Part shown: one piece after another, positions 1-8,792 of the stretch
Position numbering within the stretch: position 1 is the stretch's first letter
How the letters are laid out: every line of letters starts with the position of its first letter
Source: Rhizobium sp. CF122
GTDB lineage: Bacteria; Pseudomonadota; Alphaproteobacteria; Rhizobiales; Rhizobiaceae
NCBI RefSeq assembly: GCF_000282035.1
Contig: NZ_AKKA01000008.1
Span: 231,275 to 295,274, forward strand
DNA: 64,000 bases
Direction: 5' to 3'
The notes under the pieces: generated by a model
What the model saw: the letters and a program-made list of their open reading frames with translations, nothing else
Told to the model about the DNA's origin: nothing
The model's database searches: none
Made by a program: the position numbers and the translations under genes

Positions 1-1
1 G

Positions 2-604
2 ATCGCGACGCTACGGCCCGATGTCCGGGTGATGAGCAGCGGCGATGCCATCGAGATCTACAAGGAGACGGGCCTGCCGAAGGACGTCATCTCGCGTTTC
101 GGTGTAGCCTCCATGTCCGGAACGCATGGCATCGGTCATACCCGCATGGCAACGGAATCGGCCGTGACCACGCTTGGCGCCCATCCGTTTTCAACTGGAT
201 CAGACCAATGCCTGGTCCATAACGGTTCCCTTTCCAATCACAATAATCTTCGCCGTGAACTCGTGCGCGAGGGCATGGCCTTCGAAACACAGAACGATTC
301 CGAAGTCGCCGCCGCCTATCTGACGGCCGAGATGGCCAAGGGCAAGGACCTCGGCGAGGCGTTGACCGGTGCGCTCAGCGATCTCGACGGTTTCTTCACC
401 TTCGTCGTCGGCACGAAGTCCGGCTTTGGCGTCGTTCGTGATCCCATTGCCTGCAAGCCGGCCGTCATGGCCGAAACCGATCAATATGTCGCTTTCGGCT
501 CCGAATATCGTGCGCTCGTAAACCTGCCGGGCATCGAGAATGCCTGCATCTGGGAACCGGAGCCGGCCACCGTCTATTTCTGGGATCACGAAAAGGCCGC
601 CTAA
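2..604 (+). CDS. mgsA: N-methylglutamate synthase glutaminase-type subunit (MgsA/GlxB), 5' end outside window
   Basis: Open frame from base 2 with no start in the window, so the N-terminus, including the expected nucleophilic Cys, is missing. The visible 200 residues match the class II glutamine amidotransferase (Ntn) domain: the segments GIGHTRMATES and HNGSLSNHNNLRREL are typical of GltB/PurF-type glutaminase folds. In rhizobia this protein is GlxB; in methylotrophs MgsA is one of three split glutamate-synthase-like subunits making N-methylglutamate. The next two genes supply the GXGXG and FMN domains, which supports this over a stand-alone amidotransferase. It is 32 bp from the next gene and clearly co-transcribed. 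Confidence 0.88.
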   Translation: MATLRPDVRVMSSGDAIEIYKETGLPKDVISRFGVASMSGTHGIGHTRMATESAVTTLGAHPFSTGSDQCLVHNGSLSNHNNLRRELVREGMAFETQNDSEVAAAYLTAEMAKGKDLGEALTGALSDLDGFFTFVVGTKSGFGVVRDPIACKPAVMAETDQYVAFGSEYRALVNLPGIENACIWEPEPATVYFWDHEKAA

Positions 605-636
605 TCCAGCCTTGGCGCAATCGAGAGAGTTCTTTC

Positions 637-1323
637 ATGCCAGTTTTCGATCTATCCGTTACCTCGCTGCGCGAATTTAACAGCATGCTTCACAGCCTTG
701 CAGCCGGCGCCAACGATACCGCCTTCGAAGTCGTCAATCCGCGCGGCCATCATGCGGTCGCCGTCGGCATCGATGCTCCTGTCACCGTCGATATCAGAGG
801 ATCCGTCGGCTATTATTGCGCCGGCATGAACGATGGCGGCAACGTCACGGTGCATGGCTCCGCCGGCCCGGGTGTCGCGGAGAACATGATGTCCGGCACC
901 GTCGTCATCGAAGGCGACGCGAGCCAATATGCCGGCGCGACCGGCCAGGGCGGTCTCCTTGTGATCAAGGGCAATGCCGCCTCGCGCTGCGGCATCTCCA
1001 TGAAGGGCATTGATATCGTCGTTCATGGAAATATTGGCCACATGTCGGCCTTCATGGGGCAGTCGGGCCATCTGGTCGTGCTCGGTGAGGCCGGTGAGGC
1101 CCTTGGAGACAGCCTTTACGAAGCCAAGCTTTTCGTTCGTGGCTCGGTCAAGAGCCTCGGCTCGGACTGCATTGAAAAGGAGATGCGCCCGGAGCATCTC
1201 GAAAAGCTTTCCGAGCTTCTCCACAGGGCCGGCGTGAGAGGCGTCAGGCCGGAAGAGTTCAAGCGCTACGGATCGGCGCGCCAGCTCTATAATTTCAACA
1301 TCGACAACGCCGATGCGTATTGA
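637..1323 (+). CDS. mgsB: N-methylglutamate synthase GXGXG subunit (MgsB/GlxC)
   Basis: 228 residues, the length expected for the detached C-terminal beta-helix domain of glutamate synthase. Regular Gly repeats run through the middle (GYYCAGMNDGG, GNVTVHGSAG, AGATGQGG, GNIGHMSAFMGQSG), which is the GXGXG parallel beta-helix signature. The domain is structural and shapes the ammonia tunnel and interdomain signalling; it has no catalytic residues of its own. Between the amidotransferase and FMN subunit genes, with 32 and 15 bp gaps, it completes a split MgsABC. ATG at 637 follows a GAGAG-type ribosome site. In rhizobia this is usually annotated glxC. Confidence 0.9.
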   Translation: MPVFDLSVTSLREFNSMLHSLAAGANDTAFEVVNPRGHHAVAVGIDAPVTVDIRGSVGYYCAGMNDGGNVTVHGSAGPGVAENMMSGTVVIEGDASQYAGATGQGGLLVIKGNAASRCGISMKGIDIVVHGNIGHMSAFMGQSGHLVVLGEAGEALGDSLYEAKLFVRGSVKSLGSDCIEKEMRPEHLEKLSELLHRAGVRGVRPEEFKRYGSARQLYNFNIDNADAY

Positions 1324-1338
1324 GGCGAGGGAGACACT

Positions 1339-2667
1339 ATGAGCTATCACAATCCCTTTACGCCGCCGCGCAAGTCCGCCACATTCGACGACCATACGCT
1401 TGCTGAGATCCGTCGTGCGGCGGCAACCGGCATCTACGACATTCGCGGTGCCGGCACGAAGCGCAAGGTGCCGCATTTCGACGACCTTCTTTTCCTCGGT
1501 GCATCGATCTCGCGCTATCCGCTCGAGGGCTACCGCGAGAAGTGCGACACGTCGGTCGTTCTCGGCAGCCGCTTTGCCAAAAAGCCCATCATGCTCAAGA
1601 CTCCGATTACCATTGCCGGCATGAGCTTCGGCGCGCTGTCGGGCAATGCCAAGGAAGCGCTCGGGCGCGGCGCCACGCTTGCGGGTACGTCTACCACGAC
1701 GGGCGACGGCGGCATGACCGACGAGGAGCGCGGCCATTCGCAGACGCTCGTCTATCAGTATCTTCCTTCGCGCTACGGCATGAATCCGAGGGACTTGCGG
1801 CGTGCAGATGCGATCGAGGTGGTGGTCGGCCAGGGCGCGAAGCCCGGCGGCGGCGGCATGCTGCTCGGCCAGAAGATTTCCGATCGCGTCGCCAATATGC
1901 GCAATCTGCCGAAAGGCATCGACCAGCGCTCGGCCTGCCGGCATCCGGACTGGACCGGTCCGGACGATCTTGAGATCAAGATCATGGAACTGCGCGAAAT
2001 CACCGATTGGGAAAAGCCCATTTACGTGAAGGTCGGTGGCGCGCGTCCCTATTACGATACGGCTTTGGCCGTGAAGGCCGGTGCCGATGTCGTCGTCCTC
2101 GACGGCATGCAGGGCGGTACGGCCGCGACCCAGGACGTCTTCATCGAGAATGTCGGCATGCCGACGCTTGCCTGCATCCGTCCCGCCGTTCAGGCGCTGC
2201 AGGATCTCGGCATGCACCGCAAGGTGCAATTGATCATATCCGGCGGCATTCGTTCCGGTGCGGATGTGGCAAAGGCGCTTGCGCTTGGCGCCGATGCGGT
2301 CGCTATCGGTACGGCAGCGCTGGTCGCGATCGGCGACAACGATCCGCGCTGGGAGGAAGAATATCAGAAGCTTGGCACCACCGCTGGCGCCTATGACGAC
2401 TGGCACGAAGGCAAGGATCCGGCCGGCATCACGACCCAGGACCCGGAACTTGCCGCGCGGCTCGACCCGGTTGCGGCTGGCCGTCGTCTTGCCAACTATC
2501 TCAAGGTGATGACGCTCGAAGCGCAGACGATTGCGCGTGCCTGCGGCAAGAACCATCTGCATAATCTGGAGCCGGAGGATCTCTGCGCGCTGACCATGGA
2601 AGCTGCTGCCATGGCGCAGATCCCGCTTGCGGGCACCAACTGGTATCCGGGCAAGGGAGGCTACTGA
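1339..2667 (+). CDS. mgsC: N-methylglutamate synthase FMN-binding catalytic subunit (MgsC/GlxD)
   Basis: 442 residues resembling the FMN synthase domain of ferredoxin-type glutamate synthase. Visible hallmarks are AGMSFGALSGNAKEALGRGA, the phosphate-loop region PGGGGMLLGQKISDRVA, VKVGG, DGMQGGTAATQ, and IISGGIRSGADVAKALALGADAVAIGT, which forms the TIM-barrel FMN site. In the methylamine pathway it transfers the methylamine moiety of gamma-glutamylmethylamide to 2-oxoglutarate to give N-methylglutamate. It is last of the mgsABC block, with a hairpin after it and gmaS 79 bp on. Rhizobial name glxD. A true glutamate synthase is less likely because GltB is not split this way. Confidence 0.9.
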   Translation: MSYHNPFTPPRKSATFDDHTLAEIRRAAATGIYDIRGAGTKRKVPHFDDLLFLGASISRYPLEGYREKCDTSVVLGSRFAKKPIMLKTPITIAGMSFGALSGNAKEALGRGATLAGTSTTTGDGGMTDEERGHSQTLVYQYLPSRYGMNPRDLRRADAIEVVVGQGAKPGGGGMLLGQKISDRVANMRNLPKGIDQRSACRHPDWTGPDDLEIKIMELREITDWEKPIYVKVGGARPYYDTALAVKAGADVVVLDGMQGGTAATQDVFIENVGMPTLACIRPAVQALQDLGMHRKVQLIISGGIRSGADVAKALALGADAVAIGTAALVAIGDNDPRWEEEYQKLGTTAGAYDDWHEGKDPAGITTQDPELAARLDPVAAGRRLANYLKVMTLEAQTIARACGKNHLHNLEPEDLCALTMEAAAMAQIPLAGTNWYPGKGGY

Positions 2668-2673
2668 ATTTCA

Positions 2674-2697
2674 CCGCCGGGCAGAAATGCCCGGCGG
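2674..2697 (+). terminator. Stem-loop between mgsC and gmaS
   Basis: A perfect 10-bp stem (CCGCCGGGCA / TGCCCGGCGG) with a GAAA tetraloop starts six bases after the mgsC stop codon. No T-run follows, so it is a poor Rho-independent terminator. It could instead be an attenuator or mRNA-stabilising hairpin that sets the ratio of mgs to gmaS. Confidence 0.45.
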
Positions 2698-2746
2698 CAT
2701 CCCGTCAAAAACGAAGTGTCTCTAAGAAATCCAAAGGGGAACGAGA

Positions 2747-4054
2747 ATGACACTGGACCTTGCTGCTTTTGCGAAAGACAAGGGCATCAAATATTTCATG
2801 ATCAGCTATACCGATCTGTTTTCCGGCCAGCGCGCCAAGCTTGTGCCGGCGCAGGCGATCGCGGGCATGCAGGAAGAGGGCGCGGGCTTTGCCGGTTTCG
2901 CCACCTGGCTCGACATGACGCCCGCCCATCCGGACCTCTTCGCAGTGCCGGACCCATCCTCCGTCATCCAGCTCCCATGGAAGAAGGATGTTGCCTGGGT
3001 CGCGGCCGATTTGCTGATGGATGGCGAGCTGGTCGCCCAGGCGCCGCGCAATGTTTTGAAGAAGCTGGTCAAGGAAGCCGGGGCCGAGGGCAAGCGGGTC
3101 AAGACCGGCGTCGAAGCCGAATTCTTCCTGATCACAGCTGACGGCGGGAAAATCTCGGATGAATACGATACCGCCGAGAAGCCCTGCTACGATCAGCAGG
3201 CCGTTATGCGCCGTTACGATGTCATTGCCGAGATCTGCGATTACATGCTGGAACTGGGGTGGAAACCCTACCAGAACGACCACGAGGACGCCAACGGCCA
3301 GTTCGAGATGAACTGGGAGTATGACGACGCACTGCGCACGGCCGACAAGCATTCCTTCTTCAAGTTCATGGTCAAGTCGGTTGCTGAGAAGCATGGCTTG
3401 CGCGCCACCTTCATGCCGAAGCCTTTCAAGGGCCTGACCGGCAATGGCTGCCATTGCCATATCTCGGTGTGGAGCAATGACGGCAGGACCAACATCTTCG
3501 CCGACAGGGAAGCGGAATTCGGCCTCTCGGCGGAGGGGAGGCACTTCCTTGGCGGCATCATGAAACATGCTTCGTCGCTTGCCGCCATCACCAATCCGAC
3601 GGTCAACTCCTATAAGCGCATCAACGCGCCGCGTACGACGTCGGGCGCCACCTGGTCGCCGAACACGGTGACCTGGACCGGCAATAACCGCACCCATATG
3701 GTGCGCGTGCCAGGCCCCGGCCGCTTCGAGCTGCGCCTGCCGGATGGTGCGGTCAACCCGTACCTGCTCCAGGCGATCATCATTGCCGCCGGCCTTGACG
3801 GCATTCGCAACAAGGCCGATCCCGGCCCGCATCACGATATCGACATGTATGCCGAAGGCCATCTGGTGAAGGATGCGCCGCGCCTGCCGCTCAACCTGCT
3901 TGATGCATTGCGCGCCTATGATGCCGACGAGGGCCTGAAGGCAGCGATCGGGTCCGAATTCTCCGCCGCCTATCTCAAGCTCAAGCAGCAGGAATGGAAT
4001 TCCTACTGCTCGCATTTCACGCAGTGGGAGCGCGAGACTACGCTTGACGTCTGA
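2747..4054 (+). CDS. gmaS: Type III glutamine synthetase-like gamma-glutamylmethylamide synthetase (GmaS/GlnT)
   Basis: 435 residues of the glutamine synthetase fold in its GlnT (type III) form. The N-terminal beta-grasp domain is followed by the metal-binding stretch around GVEAEFFLI (Glu ligands), then NDHEDANGQFEMNW, the GNGCHCHISVW loop, NSYKRINAPRTTSGATWSPN (ATP site) and RFELRLPDGAVNPYL. GmaS ligates methylamine to glutamate using ATP. Its placement right after mgsABC and before the dimethylamine genes favours GmaS over an ammonia-assimilating glutamine synthetase; sequence alone cannot exclude dual use. ATG at 2747 follows a strong AAGGGGAACGAGA ribosome site. Confidence 0.88.
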   Translation: MTLDLAAFAKDKGIKYFMISYTDLFSGQRAKLVPAQAIAGMQEEGAGFAGFATWLDMTPAHPDLFAVPDPSSVIQLPWKKDVAWVAADLLMDGELVAQAPRNVLKKLVKEAGAEGKRVKTGVEAEFFLITADGGKISDEYDTAEKPCYDQQAVMRRYDVIAEICDYMLELGWKPYQNDHEDANGQFEMNWEYDDALRTADKHSFFKFMVKSVAEKHGLRATFMPKPFKGLTGNGCHCHISVWSNDGRTNIFADREAEFGLSAEGRHFLGGIMKHASSLAAITNPTVNSYKRINAPRTTSGATWSPNTVTWTGNNRTHMVRVPGPGRFELRLPDGAVNPYLLQAIIIAAGLDGIRNKADPGPHHDIDMYAEGHLVKDAPRLPLNLLDALRAYDADEGLKAAIGSEFSAAYLKLKQQEWNSYCSHFTQWERETTLDV

Positions 4055-4090
4055 GCCAGTGGCCCGACAATTGAAAAGCGCGACGCAAAA

Positions 4091-4112
4091 GGCCGGAACC
4101 GGGAACCCGGCC
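4091..4112 (+). other. GC hairpin between gmaS and purU
   Basis: GGCCGG and CCGGCC arms, six bp each, enclose ten bases in the 100-bp gmaS-purU gap. There is no T-run, so it is probably an intra-operon mRNA structure rather than a terminator. Confidence 0.3.
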
Positions 4113-4154
4113 AATGACAGTCTGCGCGCTTCGAATGGCAAGGGAAGAGACAGC

Positions 4155-5039
4155 ATGATGAAATTCGTATTGACCGTATCGTGCCGCTCGACGCGTGGGA
4201 TCGTTGCGGCGATATCGAACTATCTGGCCAATCAGGGCTGCAACATCGTCGACAGTTCGCAGTTCGACGATCTCGATACCGGCAAGTTCTTCATGCGGGT
4301 GAGCTTCATCTCCGAGGAAGGTGTGGGGCAGGAGACACTGATCGACGGCTTCAAGCCGATCGCCGGCAAGTTCGAGATGGAGGCTGAGATCCACGATGCC
4401 CACAAGCGCATGAAGGTGCTTTTGATGGTGTCGCGCTTTGGCCATTGCCTCAACGACCTGCTGTATCGCTGGAAGATCGGTGCGCTGCCGATCGACATCG
4501 TCGGCGTGGTTTCCAATCATTTCGACTACCAGAAGGTGGTCGTCAATCACGACATTCCCTTCCACCACATCAAGGTGACGAAGGACAACAAGCAGCAGGC
4601 CGAAGCGCAACTGCTGGAGCTCGTCGAGCAGACCGGCACCGAACTGATCGTGCTTGCCCGCTATATGCAGGTGCTGTCGGACGCGCTCTGCAAGAAGATG
4701 TCGGGCCGGATCATCAACATCCACCATTCCTTCCTACCGAGCTTCAAGGGGGCCAACCCCTACAAGCAGGCCTATGAGCGTGGTGTGAAGCTGATTGGCG
4801 CCACGGCGCATTATGTAACCGCCGACCTCGATGAAGGCCCGATCATCGAGCAGGATACGGCGCGCATCACCCACGCCCAAAGCGCCGACGATTACGTATC
4901 CATCGGCCGCGACGTCGAGAGCCAGGTGCTGGCCCGCGCCATCCATGCGCATATCCACTACCGCACCTTCCTCAACGGCAACCGCACCATCGTCTTCCCA
5001 GCCAGCCCGGGAAGCTATGCTTCTGAGCGCATGGGGTGA
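4155..5039 (+). CDS. purU: Formyltetrahydrofolate deformylase PurU
   Basis: 294 residues from ATG 4155 (a second ATG follows at 4158). Residues 1-80 form an ACT domain (MKFVLTVSCRSTRGIVAAIS). The rest is the formyltransferase fold, with SNHFDYQ, HHSFLPSFKGANPY and the active-site segment ADLDEGPIIEQD. The enzyme hydrolyses 10-formyl-THF to formate and THF. Next to folD in a methylated-amine operon, it would oxidise the formaldehyde-derived C1 unit to formate and regenerate THF, rather than serve purine balance. It is 3 bp from folD. The upstream frame stays open to 4044, but 4155 fits the domain start and lies after GGAAGAG. Confidence 0.93.
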   Translation: MMKFVLTVSCRSTRGIVAAISNYLANQGCNIVDSSQFDDLDTGKFFMRVSFISEEGVGQETLIDGFKPIAGKFEMEAEIHDAHKRMKVLLMVSRFGHCLNDLLYRWKIGALPIDIVGVVSNHFDYQKVVVNHDIPFHHIKVTKDNKQQAEAQLLELVEQTGTELIVLARYMQVLSDALCKKMSGRIINIHHSFLPSFKGANPYKQAYERGVKLIGATAHYVTADLDEGPIIEQDTARITHAQSADDYVSIGRDVESQVLARAIHAHIHYRTFLNGNRTIVFPASPGSYASERMG

Positions 5040-5042
5040 GCG

Positions 5043-5942
5043 ATGGGCAAGGTCATCGACGGCAAGCAGGTGGCGGCTTCGGTCATTGATGCGGTAAAGA
5101 CGGCAACGTCGGCGCTGGAAAAGGAGACGGGTGTGAAGACGGGCCTTGCCGTCGTCATCGTTGGCGACGATCCGGCCAGTCACACCTATGTGAATTCCAA
5201 GAGCAAGATGGCCAAGGAGTGCGGTTTCAACTCGATCCAGCACACGTTGCCGGCGGAGACGACGCAAGGCGAGCTTGCTGGCCTCGTGCGGTCGCTGAAC
5301 GAAGACCCGTCCATCCATGGCATCCTGGTGCAGCTGCCGCTGCCGAAGGATCTGGATGCCGATGCGATCATCCAGTCGATCCGGCCGGAGAAGGACGTCG
5401 ATGGTCTGCATGTGGTCAATGCCGGCAAGCTTGCGACCGGCGATCTCGCAACCGGCCTGATCTCCTGCACGCCGGCCGGCGCCATGCTTCTCGTGCGCTC
5501 CATCAATGGCGAGGACCTGTCGGGGCTGAATGCCGTCGTCATCGGCCGCTCCAACCTGTTCGGCAAGCCGATGGCGCAATTGCTGCTCCATGCCAATGCG
5601 ACGGTGGCCATGGCGCATTCGCGCACGAAGGATCTGGCGACCGTGGCACGCGGCGCCGATATCCTGGTGGCTGCGGTCGGCCGTCCGGAGATGGTCAAGG
5701 CCGACTGGATCAAACCGGGAGCGACGGTCATCGATGTCGGTATCAACCGCATTGCCGCACCCGAGCGGGGCGAGGGCAAGAGCCGGCTGGTGGGCGATGT
5801 CGCCTATGCAGAAGCCTCGGATCTTGCCGCTGCGATCACGCCGGTGCCGGGCGGTGTCGGACCGATGACGATTGCCATGCTGATGGCCAATACCGTCGTT
5901 GCCGCCCATCGCGCCGCGGGAAGGCAGCCGCCGACGTTTTGA
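5043..5942 (+). CDS. folD: Bifunctional methylene-THF dehydrogenase / methenyl-THF cyclohydrolase FolD
   Basis: 299 residues, normal FolD length. Visible signatures are the N-terminal catalytic segment with [15 protein letters not shown] (Tyr and Lys of the YxxxK site), [31 protein letters not shown], the NADP-binding [14 protein letters not shown], and the C-terminal [15 protein letters not shown]. It converts 5,10-methylene-THF to 10-formyl-THF. With PurU it forms a C1 oxidation branch that receives formaldehyde captured on THF by the GcvT-type proteins of this locus. It may be an operon-specific paralogue of a housekeeping FolD. Confidence 0.95.
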   Translation: MGKVIDGKQVAASVIDAVKTATSALEKETGVKTGLAVVIVGDDPASHTYVNSKSKMAKECGFNSIQHTLPAETTQGELAGLVRSLNEDPSIHGILVQLPLPKDLDADAIIQSIRPEKDVDGLHVVNAGKLATGDLATGLISCTPAGAMLLVRSINGEDLSGLNAVVIGRSNLFGKPMAQLLLHANATVAMAHSRTKDLATVARGADILVAAVGRPEMVKADWIKPGATVIDVGINRIAAPERGEGKSRLVGDVAYAEASDLAAAITPVPGGVGPMTIAMLMANTVVAAHRAAGRQPPTF

Positions 5943-5985
5943 GGGAAAATCCATCTAAACGACGACAAAAACCATTCGGGTCGAC

Positions 5986-6013
5986 TTGCCAAGACACGAA
6001 AGCCGATTATAGT
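5986..6013 (+). promoter_or_regulatory. Possible sigma-70-type promoter for dmmDABC
   Basis: TTGCCA and TATAGT are separated by 16 bp in the 111-bp gap between folD and dmmD, about 40 bp before the dmmD start codon. This suggests that dmmDABC can be transcribed independently of mgs-gmaS-purU-folD. It rests on consensus similarity only. Confidence 0.4.
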
Positions 6014-6053
6014 CAGGAAATAAATATTCCATAGAAGAAAATGAGGGAACGAA

Positions 6054-7187
6054 ATGACGTTATCTTGGCGTTTTTCCGCCTTGGCGGACCGACATCGCGC
6101 TCTGGGCTCGAAGCTTGAGGACTGGAGCGGAATGGGCACCGCCTGGACCTACGATAAGGACATGTCCGAAGAGCATGTCGCGGTCCGGACAAAAGCCGGC
6201 ATCATGGACGTTTCGGGGCTGAAAAAGGTTCATCTCGTCGGCCCGCATGCCATCGCCGTCCTCGACTACATAACCACCCGCGACATGACGAAGATCTATC
6301 CCGGCCGCTCGGTTTATGCCGCGATGTTGAATGACCGCGGCCATTTCACAGACGATTGCATTGTCTATCGTACTGGCCCGAATTCCTGGATGCTGGTGCA
6401 TGGCTCGGGCTCCGGCCACGAAGAGATCGTCAAGCAGGCGGCAGGTCGCAATTGCGCCGTGCTTTTCGACGACGACCTGCACGATCTTTCGCTGCAGGGG
6501 CCGATCGCGGTCGATTATCTCGCCAAATATGTACCTGGCATTCGCGATCTCAAATATTTCCACCATATGCAGACCACGCTCTTTGGCGCACCTGTGATGA
6601 TCTCGCGCACCGGCTATACCGGCGAGCGCGGTTATGAAATCTTCGTGCGCGGTCAGGATGCCGTCATGGTCTGGGACCGGATCGTCGCCGAAGGCGAAGA
6701 TATGGGAATTATTCCTTGCTGCTTCAGCGTCCTCGACATGCTGCGCGTCGAAAGTTATCTGCTCTTTTATCCCTACGACAATTCTCAGATGTATCCCTTT
6801 GCCGATCAGCCGCCAGGCGACAGTCTTTGGGAACTCGGCCTCGACTTCACGGTCAGTCCCGGCAAGACCGGCTTCCGCGGCGCTGAGGAACATGCGCGCC
6901 TGAAAGGGAAGGAACGCTTCAAGATTTTCGGCATGCTGATCGATGCCGACGGCCCCGCCGACCTCGGCGACGAGGTCGTTGCCGACGGAAAGAAGGTCGG
7001 TGTCATCACCTGCACGAGCTATTCCACGCTGACCAAGAAATCCATGGCGATCGCCCGTCTCGACGTCGATAAGGCCGTGCAGGGCACAAAGCTCGAGGTT
7101 CGTGGCAAGAACGTCAAAGCCAGTGCAATTGCGCACACGCTGCCATTCGACGATCCGGAAAAAAAGAAGCGGACCGCGATCGGTTAG
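6054..7187 (+). CDS. dmmD: GcvT-family aminomethyltransferase-like protein (DmmD) of the dimethylamine operon
   Basis: 377 residues with the T-protein (GCV_T) fold: GIMDVSGLKKVHLVGP near residue 60, the folate-site region SLQGP, the hallmark SRTGYTGERGYEIF (about 184-197), FSVLDMLRVES, and a C-terminal barrel with GVITCTSYSTLTKKSMAIA. T-proteins pass a one-carbon unit to tetrahydrofolate. Next to dmmABC and downstream of folD, it most likely captures formaldehyde released from dimethylamine as methylene-THF. It also resembles dimethylglycine/DMSP demethylase-type GcvT paralogues, so the substrate is inferred from context. The next gene starts 11 bp downstream. Confidence 0.75.
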   Translation: MTLSWRFSALADRHRALGSKLEDWSGMGTAWTYDKDMSEEHVAVRTKAGIMDVSGLKKVHLVGPHAIAVLDYITTRDMTKIYPGRSVYAAMLNDRGHFTDDCIVYRTGPNSWMLVHGSGSGHEEIVKQAAGRNCAVLFDDDLHDLSLQGPIAVDYLAKYVPGIRDLKYFHHMQTTLFGAPVMISRTGYTGERGYEIFVRGQDAVMVWDRIVAEGEDMGIIPCCFSVLDMLRVESYLLFYPYDNSQMYPFADQPPGDSLWELGLDFTVSPGKTGFRGAEEHARLKGKERFKIFGMLIDADGPADLGDEVVADGKKVGVITCTSYSTLTKKSMAIARLDVDKAVQGTKLEVRGKNVKASAIAHTLPFDDPEKKKRTAIG

Positions 7188-7197
7188 GGAGCGCGCC

Positions 7198-7803
7198 ATG
7201 CTTGTTGAAGGCATTAAGAGCCGACCCGTCTACAGGGGCCTGATCATCCAGCCAACGGCACGCAAGCATATTTTCGCTCTGGAAGGCGAGGGCGCGCTGG
7301 CTCTTATCGAGCAGCAGGCTGCGCTTGACGAAACGGGACTTGCTCGCAGCGAAGTCCTCTATGTTGCGCGCGGCTCGCAGGGCAAGGGCCATGATGAGAT
7401 CCTGCGCAGGCTCGGCGTCGATATGTTCTTCGCAGCGCCGACGATTGCGACGCTGCTCTTTCGCCTCAAAGGTTCGCTCGCCACCGCCCGTATGGGCACG
7501 CGACTTTATATTGCCGGCACCGAAGGCTTTATCGGCCAGGCAATGATGGTGGCGCTTGATTACGGCATGGACCATGCCTCGATCATGACGGAGCATCGTG
7601 GCTCGCTGGCGCGTCGCGTGCAGTGCGTCCACTGCAAGGGCATTAGCGAGGATGTCACCCACAGCCCCTTTGCCTGCGGTCACTGCGCACTTCCGCTCTT
7701 GGTGCGCGACCATTATTCGCGCCGGCTCGGAGCCTTTCAGGGGGTCAACATCGATGCGGAAGAGCCGGGCAGCGCCCCTGATCCGGAGGAGTTGTTCCTA
7801 TGA
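7198..7803 (+). CDS. dmmA: Dimethylamine monooxygenase subunit DmmA
   Basis: 201 residues. No classical redox motif stands out in the N-terminal part. A C-terminal zinc-ribbon-like pair (CVHC about residue 142 and CGHC about 161) and LLVRDHYSRRLGAFQGV are typical of DmmA proteins, the small essential subunit of the three-part dimethylamine monooxygenase. The start at 7198 is preferred over the open frame reaching 7102, because it clears the dmmD coding region and follows AGGGAGCG. The stop overlaps the dmmB start (ATGA), indicating translational coupling. Assignment rests on position with DmmB and DmmC as much as on sequence. Confidence 0.8.
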   Translation: MLVEGIKSRPVYRGLIIQPTARKHIFALEGEGALALIEQQAALDETGLARSEVLYVARGSQGKGHDEILRRLGVDMFFAAPTIATLLFRLKGSLATARMGTRLYIAGTEGFIGQAMMVALDYGMDHASIMTEHRGSLARRVQCVHCKGISEDVTHSPFACGHCALPLLVRDHYSRRLGAFQGVNIDAEEPGSAPDPEELFL

Positions 7804-8765
7804 GCGGTGGTACTGAAATTCCCGTCCGCGTGACGAAGGTGACGCCGATCGCGCATCGGATCAAACGCTTCCGCTTCGAACGCCTCGATGGCAAGCCGAT
7901 GCCTTATTTCTCCGGCGGTGCGCACGTGATCGTCTCGATGAACGACGAAGGGCATATCAGACGCAACGCTTATTCGCTGATGTCGCCGCCGCATGATTGC
8001 TCGGGCTATGAGGTCAGCGTGCTGCATGTCGAGGATTCGCGCGGCGGCTCCAGCTTCATGCATGAGAAGGTCAGCGAAGGCCACGAGCTCAGGGTGAGCT
8101 ATCCAGTCAACCTCTTCCAGCCGGATTGGCGTGGCCGCAAGCATCTGCTGATTGCCGGCGGCATTGGCATTACGCCCTTCATCGCCATGATGGAGCAGTT
8201 TTCCCGCGAGGGTGCCAATTTCGAGCTGCATTATGCGGTGCGTTCGCTCGATCGCGGAGCCTATTGCCAGGACGTCGTCGCGCGCTATGGCGCGCAGCGG
8301 GTGAAGATCTATTGCGATGCCGATCGCAATTTTATTCCCGTTGCCCGCCTGCTCGAGAGCCAGCCGCTCGGTACGCATCTCTATGTCTGCGGCCCGGCCG
8401 GCATGATCGATGGCGTGCTAAGGACGGGTCTGGAGGCCGGCTGGCCAGAGCAGAACCTGCATTCTGAACGCTTCCTCTCCTCAAGACCCGGCAAGCCGTT
8501 CTCGATCAAACTGACGCGCTCCGGCAAGACGGTGCATGTCGGCCATCACGAGAGCATGCTGGACGCAATCGAGGCGGCGGGTGTCGACGCGCCCTTCCTC
8601 TGCCGCGGCGGAGCCTGCGGACAGTGCGAGACGGTGGTTGCCGCCTGCGAGGGCAAGCTCTTGCACCACGACGTCTATCTGACCGATGAAGAAAAGGCTT
8701 CCGGCCGCAAGGTGATGATCTGTGTCTCCCGCTTCGAGGGAAACACGCTGCATCTCGACCTCTAG
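7800..8765 (+). CDS. dmmB: Dimethylamine monooxygenase reductase DmmB (FNR/2Fe-2S, VanB type)
   Basis: 321 residues in the phthalate-dioxygenase-reductase order. An FMN/FAD barrel (RRNAYSLMSPP, GGSSFMHEKVSEGHEL) is followed by an NAD(P) domain (LLIAGGIGITPFIAMM, YVCGPAGMIDGV). A plant-type [2Fe-2S] ferredoxin domain is at the C-terminus, with CRGGACGQC and a last Cys in MICVSR. It passes electrons from NAD(P)H to the catalytic subunit DmmC. Its start overlaps the dmmA stop by four bases, and dmmC begins 27 bp downstream. Confidence 0.88.
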   Translation: MSGGTEIPVRVTKVTPIAHRIKRFRFERLDGKPMPYFSGGAHVIVSMNDEGHIRRNAYSLMSPPHDCSGYEVSVLHVEDSRGGSSFMHEKVSEGHELRVSYPVNLFQPDWRGRKHLLIAGGIGITPFIAMMEQFSREGANFELHYAVRSLDRGAYCQDVVARYGAQRVKIYCDADRNFIPVARLLESQPLGTHLYVCGPAGMIDGVLRTGLEAGWPEQNLHSERFLSSRPGKPFSIKLTRSGKTVHVGHHESMLDAIEAAGVDAPFLCRGGACGQCETVVAACEGKLLHHDVYLTDEEKASGRKVMICVSRFEGNTLHLDL

Positions 8766-8792
8766 GCATCGGGCCGAACCAGGAGAACGGAC

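Noticed and set aside
652..2562. 636-codon open frame on the minus strand across mgsB/mgsC
   Set aside because: It is antisense to two clearly coding genes with family motifs, and its His/Arg/Gly-rich text is typical of a high-GC shadow frame.
2705..4156. 483-codon minus-strand frame across gmaS
   Set aside because: GmaS motifs on the plus strand are unambiguous; the antisense product has no recognisable domain.
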